Shown here: one piece after another, positions 8,200 through 15,559 of the stretch
How the letters are laid out: each line of letters opens with the position of its first letter
How positions within the stretch are numbered: the stretch's first letter is position 1
The notes under the pieces: generated by a model
What the model was told of the DNA's origin: nothing
Seen by the model: the letters and a program-made list of their open reading frames with translations, nothing else
Databases searched by the model: none
Assembly: GCF_038181555.1 (NCBI RefSeq)
Contig: NZ_JBBWUA010000001.1
Span: 372,001-436,000 of the forward strand
Origin: Desulfitobacterium sp038181555
Lineage (GTDB): Bacteria > Bacillota > Desulfitobacteriia > Desulfitobacteriales > Desulfitobacteriaceae
Reading direction: 5' to 3'
DNA: 64,000 bases
Position numbers and translations under genes: made by a program

Positions 8200-8856
8200 A
8201 TGTTTTATTCTTTTGAGTTGGAGCAGTTTCTAGGAGATTTGTTACCCGAGCGGGAGCCATTATTCTTAGAGATGGAGGAGCAGGCTCTTAAGGAGACTAT
8301 CCCGGTTGTTACCCCCCCTGTGGGGAATTTTTTGTCTTGGCTGGTTAAGGTCAGTGGTGCATCACGGATTCTAGAGGTAGGAACAGCTATCGGTTACTCA
8401 ACCCTGTGGTTAGCTAAGGGATTGGAGAATCGTGAGGGGAAGATAACGACCATCGATATGAATGTAGATCGAGGGACTCGAGCCATAGAGTATTTTAAGC
8501 GCGGTGGTGTAGAGGATAAGATTCAGGTTCTCCTAGGGGATGCACGCAAGCTATTGCCGGATTTCCAGCCGGGTGGATTTGATTTTGTGTTCGTGGATGC
8601 GGCTAAAGGAGAGTATCTGGATTATCTGGAATTGGTCACCCCTTTGGTCGATGCGGGGGGAATTCTCGTCGTTGATAATGTGCTCTTTCGTGGGTGGGTG
8701 GTGCCGGGTGCTGAATATGCGCCTAAGTATGAGCGAATGGTCAGTCATCTACGAGAGTTTTTAAGTCGACTGAATCAGAACCCCGAATTTCAAACCAGTG
8801 TTCTTCCCTTGGGGGATGGGTTAGCGATAAGTTTGAGAATGGACTTTTCAAATTGA
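8200..8856 (+). CDS. SAM-dependent O-methyltransferase (family 3, YrrM-like)
   Basis: A 218-residue class I methyltransferase of the catechol/caffeoyl-CoA O-methyltransferase family. Motif I is ILEVGTAIGYSTLWLA. The metal/SAM region is FDFVFVDAAKGEYLDYLE, followed by GGILVVDNVLFRGWV. The N-terminal helices and total length match the bacterial YrrM group. In some of those proteins the substrate is a tRNA wobble uridine derivative (TrmR), so an RNA substrate is possible. Its own promoter probably lies in the 145 bp after the preceding terminator. There are no neighbours that would fix the substrate. Confidence 0.85.
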   Translation: MFYSFELEQFLGDLLPEREPLFLEMEEQALKETIPVVTPPVGNFLSWLVKVSGASRILEVGTAIGYSTLWLAKGLENREGKITTIDMNVDRGTRAIEYFKRGGVEDKIQVLLGDARKLLPDFQPGGFDFVFVDAAKGEYLDYLELVTPLVDAGGILVVDNVLFRGWVVPGAEYAPKYERMVSHLREFLSRLNQNPEFQTSVLPLGDGLAISLRMDFSN

Positions 8857-8906
8857 CTTTTCCTGTCTACAATAGAGGTAGTATGGATGAGCTATAGGTC
8901 ATGGGC

Positions 8907-8941
8907 CATAAGTCATAAGTCATAAGTCATAAGTCATAAGT
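8907..8941 (+). repeat. Tandem 7-bp repeat CATAAGT x5
   Basis: Five exact head-to-tail copies of CATAAGT, preceded by degenerate copies (GTCATGGGC), in the 113-bp space upstream of rph. The copy number is likely to vary between strains. It lies 28 bp before the rph start and could affect spacing of promoter or leader elements. Confidence 0.9.
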
Positions 8942-8969
8942 AAATTATTATTGAAAAGAGGACTGAAAC

Positions 8970-9692
8970 ATGAAACGATTCGATGGTCGCGAGGCCTCTG
9001 AGCTTAGATCTGTAAAAATAACGCGTGGGTACACACATATTCCTGAAGGGTCAGTTCTTATCGAGGTGGGCTTGACCCGAGTCATCTGTACCGCTACGGT
9101 AGAGGAAAAGGTACCTCCTTTTAAAAAGGGTACCGGAGTCGGTTGGGTTACAGCTGAGTATTCTATGCTACCTCGAGCGACTCAAACCCGCAACCAGCGC
9201 GAAGCCAGCAAGGGTAAGCTGACGGGTAGAACCATGGAGATTCAGCGTTTGATAGGGAGAGCTCTGCGTTCCGTTGTCGATCTCAAAAAGCTCGGAGAAC
9301 GGACCATTTGGCTGGACTGTGATGTCATTCAAGCTGATGGAGGGACTCGTACAGCTTCGATTACCGGAGCTTATGTGGCTTTAGTTGATGCAGTGAATTA
9401 TCTTTTGGCCAAAGGTTTATTAAAAGAGAACCCAATCATTGATTCCTTAGCTGCTGTTTCTGTAGGGAAGGTCGACGGTGTGGCTCTTCTAGACCTTGCA
9501 TATGAAGAGGACTCTAAAGCTGAAGTAGATATGAATGTGGTGATGACCGGTCAAGGGAAATTTGTAGAGATACAAGGTACTGCTGAAGATATTCCCTTTG
9601 GTCGGGAAGAGTTAAATCAGTTTTTAGAGCTAGCGGAGAAGGGAATACGCGAGCTTATCAGTGAGCAAAAGGTGGCTCTTCAAATATTGTAG
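8970..9692 (+). CDS. rph: Ribonuclease PH
   Basis: A 240-residue RNase PH, the phosphate-dependent 3'-5' exonuclease that trims tRNA 3' ends. It begins MKRFDGREASELRSVKI and contains the family features TEYSMLPRATQTR, GRALRSVVDL and LDCDVIQADGGTRTASITGA, with the catalytic/phosphate-binding residues expected. Length is standard. The Shine-Dalgarno AAAGAGG lies eight bases or so upstream of ATG 8970. It is followed 50 bp later by rdgB, a pairing common in Firmicutes. Confidence 0.97.
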   Translation: MKRFDGREASELRSVKITRGYTHIPEGSVLIEVGLTRVICTATVEEKVPPFKKGTGVGWVTAEYSMLPRATQTRNQREASKGKLTGRTMEIQRLIGRALRSVVDLKKLGERTIWLDCDVIQADGGTRTASITGAYVALVDAVNYLLAKGLLKENPIIDSLAAVSVGKVDGVALLDLAYEEDSKAEVDMNVVMTGQGKFVEIQGTAEDIPFGREELNQFLELAEKGIRELISEQKVALQIL

Positions 9693-9743
9693 GATGTTGA
9701 TGTCAATTGAGTGACGATTAGTGTGATTGAAAGCAGGTTGGTT

Positions 9744-10352
9744 ATGAAGGTTTTGTTAGCAACAAAAAATCTCGGTAAAGTAAAAGAGCTTCAGGATCTT
9801 CTTTCAGGAGAAGATATTGAGGTAATTTCTTTAGAGGACCTTGATGCCTGGGAAGAGGTTGAAGAAACAGGAGTGACCTTTGCCGAAAATGCGTCTGTGA
9901 AGGCGAGAATTGCGGCTGAGCGAACAGGGCTAATCTCAATCGCGGATGATTCAGGCCTAGAGGTGGATGCTCTAAATGGGGCGCCTGGGGTATATTCTGC
10001 ACGCTATGCAGGGGAACCTACCGATGATGAAAAAAACAATGATAAGTTATTGAAGGAACTGGAAGGGGTACCGGAAGCACAACGCACTGGGCGCTTTTGG
10101 TGTGCTTTAGTCATTGCTACTCCCACTGGGGAAGAATTCTTAACTGAGGGGACAGTAGAAGGTCGGATTTTAAATGAGCGCCGCGGCAAAGAGGGATTTG
10201 GTTATGATCCTTTATTCTATTTGCCGGATTTTGGACGAACCATGGCTCAACTGAATTTGTGCCAAAAAAATAAAATTAGTCATCGAGCACAGGCTTTGTT
10301 AAAGGCAATTCCGATTTTAAAGGAAATTGCGCAAAGACATACGACCCGCTAA
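9744..10352 (+). CDS. rdgB: Non-canonical purine NTP pyrophosphatase (RdgB/HAM1)
   Basis: A 202-residue house-cleaning pyrophosphatase that hydrolyses dITP, XTP and ITP. It has the N-terminal substrate motif LLATKNLGKVKEL, the central ADDSGLEVDAL with the catalytic acidic residues, and GRFWCALV and GFGYDPLFY. An in-frame start at 9711 would add an atypical 11-residue tail, so I use ATG 9744, which gives the canonical MKVLLATKN start. It follows rph and is the last protein gene before the tRNA cluster. Confidence 0.95.
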   Translation: MKVLLATKNLGKVKELQDLLSGEDIEVISLEDLDAWEEVEETGVTFAENASVKARIAAERTGLISIADDSGLEVDALNGAPGVYSARYAGEPTDDEKNNDKLLKELEGVPEAQRTGRFWCALVIATPTGEEFLTEGTVEGRILNERRGKEGFGYDPLFYLPDFGRTMAQLNLCQKNKISHRAQALLKAIPILKEIAQRHTTR

Positions 10353-10371
10353 AGAAAACTTTTAAAAGTGC

Positions 10372-10400
10372 TTGACTATAGTAATCGAATCAGATAGAAT
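10372..10400 (+). promoter_or_regulatory. SigmaA promoter of the tRNA cluster
   Basis: TTGACT (10372-10377), 17-bp spacer, TAGAAT (10395-10400), 17 bp before tRNA-Pro. Confidence 0.75.
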
Positions 10401-10417
10401 AATCATTGTCACGAAAA

Positions 10418-10494
10418 CGGGGTATAGCGCAGTTTGGTAGCGCGCCTGCCTTGGGAGCAGGAGGCCGGGGGTTCAAATCCCTCTGCCCCGACCA
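10418..10494 (+). tRNA. tRNA-Pro (anticodon TGG)
   Basis: 77 nt including encoded CCA. Acceptor stem CGGGGTA/TGCCCCG, anticodon stem CCTGC/GCAGG with loop CTTGGGA, T arm with GGTTCAAATCC. Confidence 0.97.
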
Positions 10495-10523
10495 ATTTTC
10501 AGTGTTCGAGCTCCCTTTATTGG

Positions 10524-10600
10524 GCGCCTGTAGCTCAGTCGGATAGAGCATCTGCCTTCTAAGCAGGTTGTCGGGAGTTCGAATCTCTCCAGGCGCACCA
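10524..10600 (+). tRNA. tRNA-Arg (anticodon TCT)
   Basis: 77 nt including CCA. Acceptor GCGCCTG/CAGGCGC, anticodon loop CTTCTAA, T arm with AGTTCGAATCT. Confidence 0.97.
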
Positions 10601-10615
10601 TTTAAACTTTAACGT

Positions 10616-10692
10616 GGTGGTTGTGGCGAAGTGGTTAACGCACCGGATTGTGGCTCCGGCATTCGGGGGTTCAAGTCCCCTCATCCACCCCA
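10616..10692 (+). tRNA. tRNA-His (anticodon GTG)
   Basis: Anticodon stem CCGGA/TCCGG with loop TTGTGGC. The characteristic extra 5' G (10616) faces the discriminator C, and CCA is encoded. The acceptor GTGGTTG/CATCCAC has one T-T mismatch at its fifth pair. Confidence 0.95.
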
Positions 10693-10706
10693 TATGAAAG
10701 TAGAAG

Positions 10707-10729
10707 CCGTGCAGCGCACGGTTTTTTTT
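10707..10729 (+). terminator. Intrinsic terminator of the tRNA cluster
   Basis: CCGTGC-AGC-GCACGG followed by eight Ts, 15 nt after tRNA-His. Confidence 0.9.
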
Positions 10730-10758
10730 ATATGAAAAGGATGAGCGGACTTGTGCCA

Positions 10759-10804
10759 CATCCACACCATATTAAAGTAAAAGCTGTGCAGCGCACGGCT
10801 TTTT
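10759..10804 (+). repeat. Duplicated tRNA-His 3' tail plus terminator
   Basis: CATCCACACCATATTAAAGT and the following hairpin (AGCTGTGC-AGC-GCACGGCT, then T-run) repeat, with few changes, the tRNA-His acceptor end and terminator at 10683-10729. It is probably a relic of a tandem duplication or of excision of a second tRNA or an integrated element. Confidence 0.7.
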
Positions 10805-10884
10805 CCTGTATTGTCAGAAAAACTTGGAATTCATGACTTGACTTAAGTTTTTAAAAAAGTCATACTAGTCAATAAGTGAGTAAG

Positions 10885-10899
10885 CGAAACAGAGTTTCG
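10885..10899. promoter_or_regulatory. Palindrome CGAAAC-N3-GTTTCG (probable IclR-family operator)
   Basis: Perfect 6-3-6 palindrome 39 bp upstream of the IclR-type gene. It has the same architecture as the palindromes at 11816-11830 and 11936-11954, suggesting autoregulation. Confidence 0.6.
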
Positions 10900-10937
10900 A
10901 TTGATGAAACTATTATACCTGATTGGAGGATTTTTAA

Positions 10938-11711
10938 GTGGCAGAAAAATATGTTCAAACATTGGAGCGTTCTTTGGATATTTTAGAAGTTCTTGCACAT
11001 ACTGAAGAACCATTAGGAGTAACGGAAATAGGGAACCGGATTAGTCTACACAAAAGCACTGTACATCGAATCCTGCAAACCTTATGCTATCGAGGTTATG
11101 TAGAAAAGGAGAAGAACAGTGAGCGTTATAAGCTCGGAATCAAAATTGTGGAGTTGGGCATTCGGTTCTTCAATGATCTCGAAATCCGCAAGGTGGCGGG
11201 ACCTGTTTTAGAAGATTTGGCTAAGTCGCTTGATGAAGTGGTCCATTTAGTGCTTCATGATGACGGTGAAGTCGTCTATATTGATAAAAGGGAAAGCTCA
11301 CACGTAGTAAGTATGCGTTCTAAGGTTGGTCGTCGCGCACCTATGCACTGTACCGCGGTCGGGAAGGCTCTTCTTTCTACTATGTCTGATGAGGAAGTCA
11401 TTAGAATTCTCGAGAGCAAAGGAATGCCTGGCTTTACCCCGCATACTTTGGTCGAACCGGCAGAGCTTATCAAGAATTTAGAGGAAATCCGTCGAACCCA
11501 AATTTCTGTGGAGTATGAAGAGAACGAGATAGGTATTATCTGTTTGGGTACTCCCATTTATGATTTCTCTGGACGGGCGATTGGAGCTATCAGCGTATCC
11601 GGACCAGCTGCTCGCATGAGGGAAAAAGGAATTGAATCGATTGGTCAAGAAATGAAGAAGAGCGGCGAGATTATTTCAGCAAACTTAGGATATACCTATT
11701 TCCGAGGTTAG
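10938..11711 (+). CDS. IclR-family transcriptional regulator
   Basis: A 257-residue regulator with an N-terminal winged helix-turn-helix (residues about 5-65: LEVLAHTEEPLGVTEI and SLHKSTVHRILQTL are key) and a C-terminal IclR effector domain (about 80-250; RAPMHCTAVGKALLS, then VEYEENEIGIICLGTPIYD and AIGAISVSGPA). It starts at GTG 10938 after GGAGG. The family senses small carbon acids or aromatics. The downstream glycolate/lactate-type oxidase genes and the GAAAC palindromes on both sides suggest it controls 2-hydroxyacid oxidation; the effector is unknown. Confidence 0.92.
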   Translation: MAEKYVQTLERSLDILEVLAHTEEPLGVTEIGNRISLHKSTVHRILQTLCYRGYVEKEKNSERYKLGIKIVELGIRFFNDLEIRKVAGPVLEDLAKSLDEVVHLVLHDDGEVVYIDKRESSHVVSMRSKVGRRAPMHCTAVGKALLSTMSDEEVIRILESKGMPGFTPHTLVEPAELIKNLEEIRRTQISVEYEENEIGIICLGTPIYDFSGRAIGAISVSGPAARMREKGIESIGQEMKKSGEIISANLGYTYFRG

Positions 11712-11771
11712 GGAATTTAGGTTATGCTAAAAATGGAAGTATGAAAATAATAATTTTTTGAAAATTCCCTA

Positions 11772-11800
11772 TTGACCTTATCGAAAAGAGATGGTATTAT
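11772..11800 (+). promoter_or_regulatory. SigmaA promoter upstream of the unknown gene at 11997
   Basis: TTGACC (11772-11777), exactly 17 bp, TATTAT (11795-11800). The next palindrome starts 16 bp after the -10, a typical repressor position. Confidence 0.75.
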
Positions 11801-11815
11801 AGCTTCAAGAAACAT

Positions 11816-11830
11816 TGAAACGCTGTATCA
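11816..11830. promoter_or_regulatory. Imperfect palindrome TGAAAC-N3-GTATCA (operator)
   Basis: It lies just downstream of the promoter at 11772-11800, probably over the first transcribed bases. It shares the TGAAAC-N3-GTTTCA consensus with two other sites. Confidence 0.6.
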
Positions 11831-11935
11831 AATAGTGAAACAACATCTAATTGATGCGTTGCGTTTGCCAGCTTCACAATGGTATCTCCTGTTTCTTCTC
11901 TATCTTTCTTTCTCTTTTCTTTTTTTTAAAGCAAC

Positions 11936-11954
11936 TGTGAAACGATGTTTCACA
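11936..11954. promoter_or_regulatory. Perfect 8-3-8 palindrome (operator)
   Basis: TGTGAAAC-GAT-GTTTCACA lies 43 bp upstream of the gene at 11997. It is the best of the three GAAAC palindromes and is consistent with IclR/KdgR-type recognition. Confidence 0.65.
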
Positions 11955-11996
11955 ATATGAGACAATCCAAGTCTAGACCTTAAGGAGTGTGACAGA

Positions 11997-12635
11997 ATGA
12001 ATGCAATGAGATTAACTGTACCAAGCTACAATCCAGTAAAACAATGCCAAGGTTGTTCCCAACAAGACGAGAATAAGGTAGCGGCACAGATTCTGTCCTA
12101 TCAGCTTGCTCATCTTTTTCTGAAGCGCTATTCGGGGACTTGGCAGATTAAAAAGGATGAAATCCTCCTGAAATTAGAGAGTTTCGAGCAACCCCTACAG
12201 TTTGAATTAAATACTGGAACGATAAGGTATAAGACTTTAAGAGCATCGCTTATCTCTCGCTATTCAGTAGAAAAAGGCTTAAGTTGTTTGGCTGACGACA
12301 TTGCCCAGGACTTTGCCTTCCCTATGAGCTCTGCTGAGACTAAGGATGATTTGTTTGGGCTGTTTGTAAAGTTAATTGAAATTTACCATGCTCGTTGTGG
12401 ACTGAAGATAGTTCAGTGCGAAAAGGGTAATAATCTGTTGGGATGGGAACTGATCCTCGGCGACGAGAAACTTCGTGGTTGGATTAGCTCAGAGTTTGTC
12501 GCTGAAAATCGCTTTGGTGAGCGGATGAACATTCTTGAGTGGTTTAAATTACGCCCTGAAAAAATGGCAGGCTACGTTTTTGGTTTTCAACGATTCTGTG
12601 AGAATTATCCAACTCCTGTGATAACCATTAAATAA
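11997..12635 (+). CDS. Hypothetical protein between IclR regulator and oxidase operon
   Basis: A 212-residue soluble protein I do not recognise. It starts at ATG 11997 behind AAGGAG (11982-11987). Cysteines lie near the N-terminus (QCQGCSQQ) and in the second half (ARCGLKIVQCEKG, RFCENY). There is no signal peptide or membrane helix. The composition is mixed alpha/beta. Its promoter carries two GAAAC palindromes, so it is probably the most direct target of the IclR regulator, and it sits immediately before the glycolate/lactate oxidase-like genes. A role in 2-hydroxyacid metabolism is guilt-by-association only. Confidence 0.7.
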   Translation: MNAMRLTVPSYNPVKQCQGCSQQDENKVAAQILSYQLAHLFLKRYSGTWQIKKDEILLKLESFEQPLQFELNTGTIRYKTLRASLISRYSVEKGLSCLADDIAQDFAFPMSSAETKDDLFGLFVKLIEIYHARCGLKIVQCEKGNNLLGWELILGDEKLRGWISSEFVAENRFGERMNILEWFKLRPEKMAGYVFGFQRFCENYPTPVITIK

Positions 12636-12651
12636 CATAATAATTTGCAAA

Positions 12652-12693
12652 GCATCAAAACGAGACAGGGATTTCCCTGTCTCGTTTTGATGC
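12652..12693. terminator. Bidirectional terminator-like inverted repeat
   Basis: A perfect 19-bp stem (12652-12670 with 12675-12693) with loop ATTT, containing AAAACGAG and CTCGTTTT. It ends the hypothetical gene and separates it from the oxidase operon. Confidence 0.85.
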
Positions 12694-12821
12694 TTTATAC
12701 ACGAAATTCCGTGCAATTAATACATATTACCTTAAAATGGTACAAATCATCAAGGTAATGTTAAAAGGATGCAAAGTTCTGTAGTATATTGAAATAATTA
12801 AATAAACATTTTCACAATGGG

Positions 12822-12849
12822 TTGAAAGAAAATATAGATGAGTTATAAT
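12822..12849 (+). promoter_or_regulatory. SigmaA promoter of the oxidase operon
   Basis: TTGAAA (12822-12827), 16-bp spacer, TATAAT (12844-12849), about 80 bp before the first gene. A GTAAC-N7-GTTAC inverted repeat follows within the leader. Confidence 0.7.
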
Positions 12850-12932
12850 AGTCTCAGTAACTTGAATTGTTACGCAATTTAATTTATTTGCATCGGTGGT
12901 CTGACCATCTAACAGTGAAGGGGGAAGTTAAA

Positions 12933-14177
12933 GTGGGGGTTTTAGCAGAAAAGTATGAAATGCTAAACACGTGTAACAGATGTGGTTTCTGTCATACTGC
13001 TTGTAAGACATACAAAGTTGACGGAGCTGAGCCTATGGTTTCACGGGGAAGAATCCAATTAATCAAAGCGGTGGTTGATGGTAAAATTGAGCCTGACGCG
13101 GATTATGAGGATGCTATCAATAGCTGCTTGCTTTGTGGAGAGTGTGCTGTTGCTTGTCCCAGTGGAGTTAGTGCTAAAGAATTGGTCATGGCAGCTCGTC
13201 GTGATCTGAAGCTCAGAAAAGGGGTTAAACCTTTCGTTAAGTCTTATGCGCTTAATACCTTGGCTAACCCACATAAACTTGAACGAGCATTTAAGCTCTT
13301 TGGTGGGCTTGGCAAGAATGTCCTTAAGAAAGTCGACGGTATGGATTATTTCCGTGGTGTCGATATCAAAGGGATGAATGTAGCTCGCGTCCCATTCCTT
13401 AATCAAGTACCGGAAAGAATTCTTGTAGCACAACCTAAGCATAAAGTTGCTTTTTATGTAGGCTGCTTCTTAAATTTTTCACTTGATGATACAGCTAATT
13501 CTGTTGTTAAAGTTTTGACCAAAAATGACTGTGAAGTCATTATCCCCAAAGATCAAGTATGTTGTGGCTTGCCTCAATACGCTTATGGCGATTTCGAGAC
13601 GGCTAAAGTGAATGCGCGTAAGACCATTGATACTTTTATGGCCAAAGACGTTGAAGCCATCATTACAGCTTGCGGTTCATGTGCTGCGATGCTGAAAGAA
13701 GATTACCTTAAACTCTTTGCTGATGATGCTGCTTATCTACCAAAGGTAAAAACATTCTGTGCCAAGGTAAAAGAGTTCTCCGAATATATGGCTGAAATCG
13801 GTGTCGATGAAAGTAAATTCCATAACTCTGCCCCGGTCAAGGTAACTTACCACGATCCATGTCATATGGTTCGCGGCATCAAAGTTAAAGCACAACCACG
13901 CCAGATGTTAAAGAGCCTGCCGAGAGTTGAATATATAGAAATGTTCGAAGCCGATCGTTGTTGTGGAGCTTCGGGACTGGTCCAAGCCTTCTATCATGAA
14001 ATGGCTACCAATATTACACGTCAAAAGGCCAAGAACATTCAAGACAGCGGTGCTGAAATCGTAGCTACCAGCTGCCCTGCTTGCATTATGAGATTGCAAG
14101 GTGGAATCAATATGGCCGGTGGAAAGCAAAAGGTAATGCATGTAGCTGATTTGATGGCAAAATCATACGAAGACTAG
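12933..14177 (+). CDS. Glycolate/lactate oxidase iron-sulfur subunit (GlcF-like)
   Basis: A 414-residue Fe-S oxidoreductase. The N-terminus has two [4Fe-4S] ferredoxin motifs (CNRCGFCHTACKTY and CLLCGECAVACPSG). The C-terminus has two cysteine-rich CCG domains (FYVGCF...DQVCCGLP and DPCHMVRG...DRCCGASG), typical of GlcF/LldE/HdrB partners. GTG 12933 lies about eight bases after AAGGGGGA; an upstream in-frame ATG gives an unlikely extension. It is the first gene of a three-gene operon with two FAD-linked oxidase subunits and would pass electrons from the flavin to a membrane or soluble acceptor. Confidence 0.9.
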   Translation: MGVLAEKYEMLNTCNRCGFCHTACKTYKVDGAEPMVSRGRIQLIKAVVDGKIEPDADYEDAINSCLLCGECAVACPSGVSAKELVMAARRDLKLRKGVKPFVKSYALNTLANPHKLERAFKLFGGLGKNVLKKVDGMDYFRGVDIKGMNVARVPFLNQVPERILVAQPKHKVAFYVGCFLNFSLDDTANSVVKVLTKNDCEVIIPKDQVCCGLPQYAYGDFETAKVNARKTIDTFMAKDVEAIITACGSCAAMLKEDYLKLFADDAAYLPKVKTFCAKVKEFSEYMAEIGVDESKFHNSAPVKVTYHDPCHMVRGIKVKAQPRQMLKSLPRVEYIEMFEADRCCGASGLVQAFYHEMATNITRQKAKNIQDSGAEIVATSCPACIMRLQGGINMAGGKQKVMHVADLMAKSYED

Positions 14178-14238
14178 ATTCTGGAGATCCATTGAAGCAT
14201 GAATGCTTTTAAGTGAATGAGTGGAAAGGCGGGTAGTC

Positions 14239-15540
14239 ATGAGCAATACAATCATTAGTGAGTTAAAAGGGATTGTCGGCGAGAGTCATGTCTTAGACAA
14301 TCCTGGGGATATGGCCCAATATCTTAAGGGAGATGGTAAGGCAACGGCTGTGGTTTTCCCTGGAGATACAGCGGAAGTCTCTGCTATCGTAAAGTTAGCC
14401 AATGCGCAAAACGTGAAGATTTCTGTCGCCGGTTTAGTCGCCGATACGAAGGATTTAGAGGGCGGAATCGCTCTGATTATGAATCGCATGAATAAAATGC
14501 TGGAGATTGACAGTAAGAATTTTGTGGCTACGGTACAACCGGGTATGCTTCACCAGGATTTTGTCCAACAGCTTGAGGCTGGTGGATACTTATTCCCTGT
14601 GGAACCCTATGCTATAGATAGCAGTTCCGTTGGCGGTTGCTTTGCTATCGGGGATTCTGATTCCAAATCCTTCAACTATGGTCCGACGAGAACCTTCATG
14701 ATGGGGTTTGAAATGGTAATGCCGACTGGTGAGGTCATGTTCATCGGCAATAAGTGTATTAAGAACGTTTCGGGCTATGATTTTATACACTTTGCTGTGG
14801 GAAGCCAAGGAACCTTTGGCATCTTTACGAAAATCTTAGTTAAGCTCCTGCCTCAACCTGCTGCAAAAAAGGCTGTTATTGCCCGCTTTGATTGCATGGA
14901 AGAAGCCAATAAAACATTTAACATCTTGATTAAGCGTCACATTCATCCTGACCGGATGAATCTTGTGAGTGCTTCCTTAGCCAAAGAAATTCTTCCGGGT
15001 GAAGGACATCTAGTTCTCATCGATCTGGAGGGCTTCAATAATTCCGGTACGAAGCTAGCCAACGAGATCGAAGCTATTCTTTGCTTAGGCGGAGGTAAGG
15101 ACGTTCAAATCATTACGGATAAGGAAGCCTATGAAAAGCTTATTCTGGGCTGGCTGAAAGTGCGTCAAATCATTAATAATGCACAGGAAAGTGTTCTGGA
15201 ATTTGCGGTAGGTCCTATGAAGATGCCGCAAGCCTTGGCACAGCTAAAGGCAATGAATGGTGCCTTAAGTGCTTATCCCGGAGTCGTTGTCGAAGGACTT
15301 CTCGGAGCTGTCATGTTGATGCTGCCTGAGGGTACTGATAAGATGGCTCTTGCTCATAAAGTAAACAATATGGCCATGTCCTTAGGTGGTAATGTTACTG
15401 GCCTCCTTGGTCATAAGCTTATGTGTGAAGCGTTTAATGATGCACAGATGTGGTCGGAGACAACCGGTCTGCTCGACGGACTGCGGAAGCAATTCGACCC
15501 CAACGGTATTCTCAATCCCGGTGTAAAGCTGTTGGCTTAA
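14239..15540 (+). CDS. FAD-linked oxidase subunit (GlcE-like)
   Basis: A 433-residue protein with an FAD-binding (PCMH/BBE-type) domain at residues about 30-210. The pyrophosphate-binding loop is more degenerate (ISVAGLVADTKDLEGG) than in the next gene, and a GSQGTFGIFTKILVKLLP segment closes the FAD domain. The C-terminus ends QFDPNGILNPGVKLL, typical of FAD-linked oxidases. GlcE-type subunits pair with GlcD and GlcF; the degenerate loop fits a structural rather than catalytic flavin subunit. ATG 14239 was chosen; an in-frame GTG at 14221 is less well placed. Confidence 0.85.
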   Translation: MSNTIISELKGIVGESHVLDNPGDMAQYLKGDGKATAVVFPGDTAEVSAIVKLANAQNVKISVAGLVADTKDLEGGIALIMNRMNKMLEIDSKNFVATVQPGMLHQDFVQQLEAGGYLFPVEPYAIDSSSVGGCFAIGDSDSKSFNYGPTRTFMMGFEMVMPTGEVMFIGNKCIKNVSGYDFIHFAVGSQGTFGIFTKILVKLLPQPAAKKAVIARFDCMEEANKTFNILIKRHIHPDRMNLVSASLAKEILPGEGHLVLIDLEGFNNSGTKLANEIEAILCLGGGKDVQIITDKEAYEKLILGWLKVRQIINNAQESVLEFAVGPMKMPQALAQLKAMNGALSAYPGVVVEGLLGAVMLMLPEGTDKMALAHKVNNMAMSLGGNVTGLLGHKLMCEAFNDAQMWSETTGLLDGLRKQFDPNGILNPGVKLLA

Positions 15541-15559
15541 GAAAGAAGGAGGGCTGAAA

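Noticed and set aside
11816..11954. Riboswitch in the leader of the gene at 11997
   Set aside because: The conserved pieces are short protein-operator-like palindromes; no multi-stem RNA fold was seen.
11772..11960. ORF of about 62 codons upstream of the unknown gene
   Set aside because: It starts on the promoter -35 itself and overlaps two operators; no SD, so it is leader sequence.
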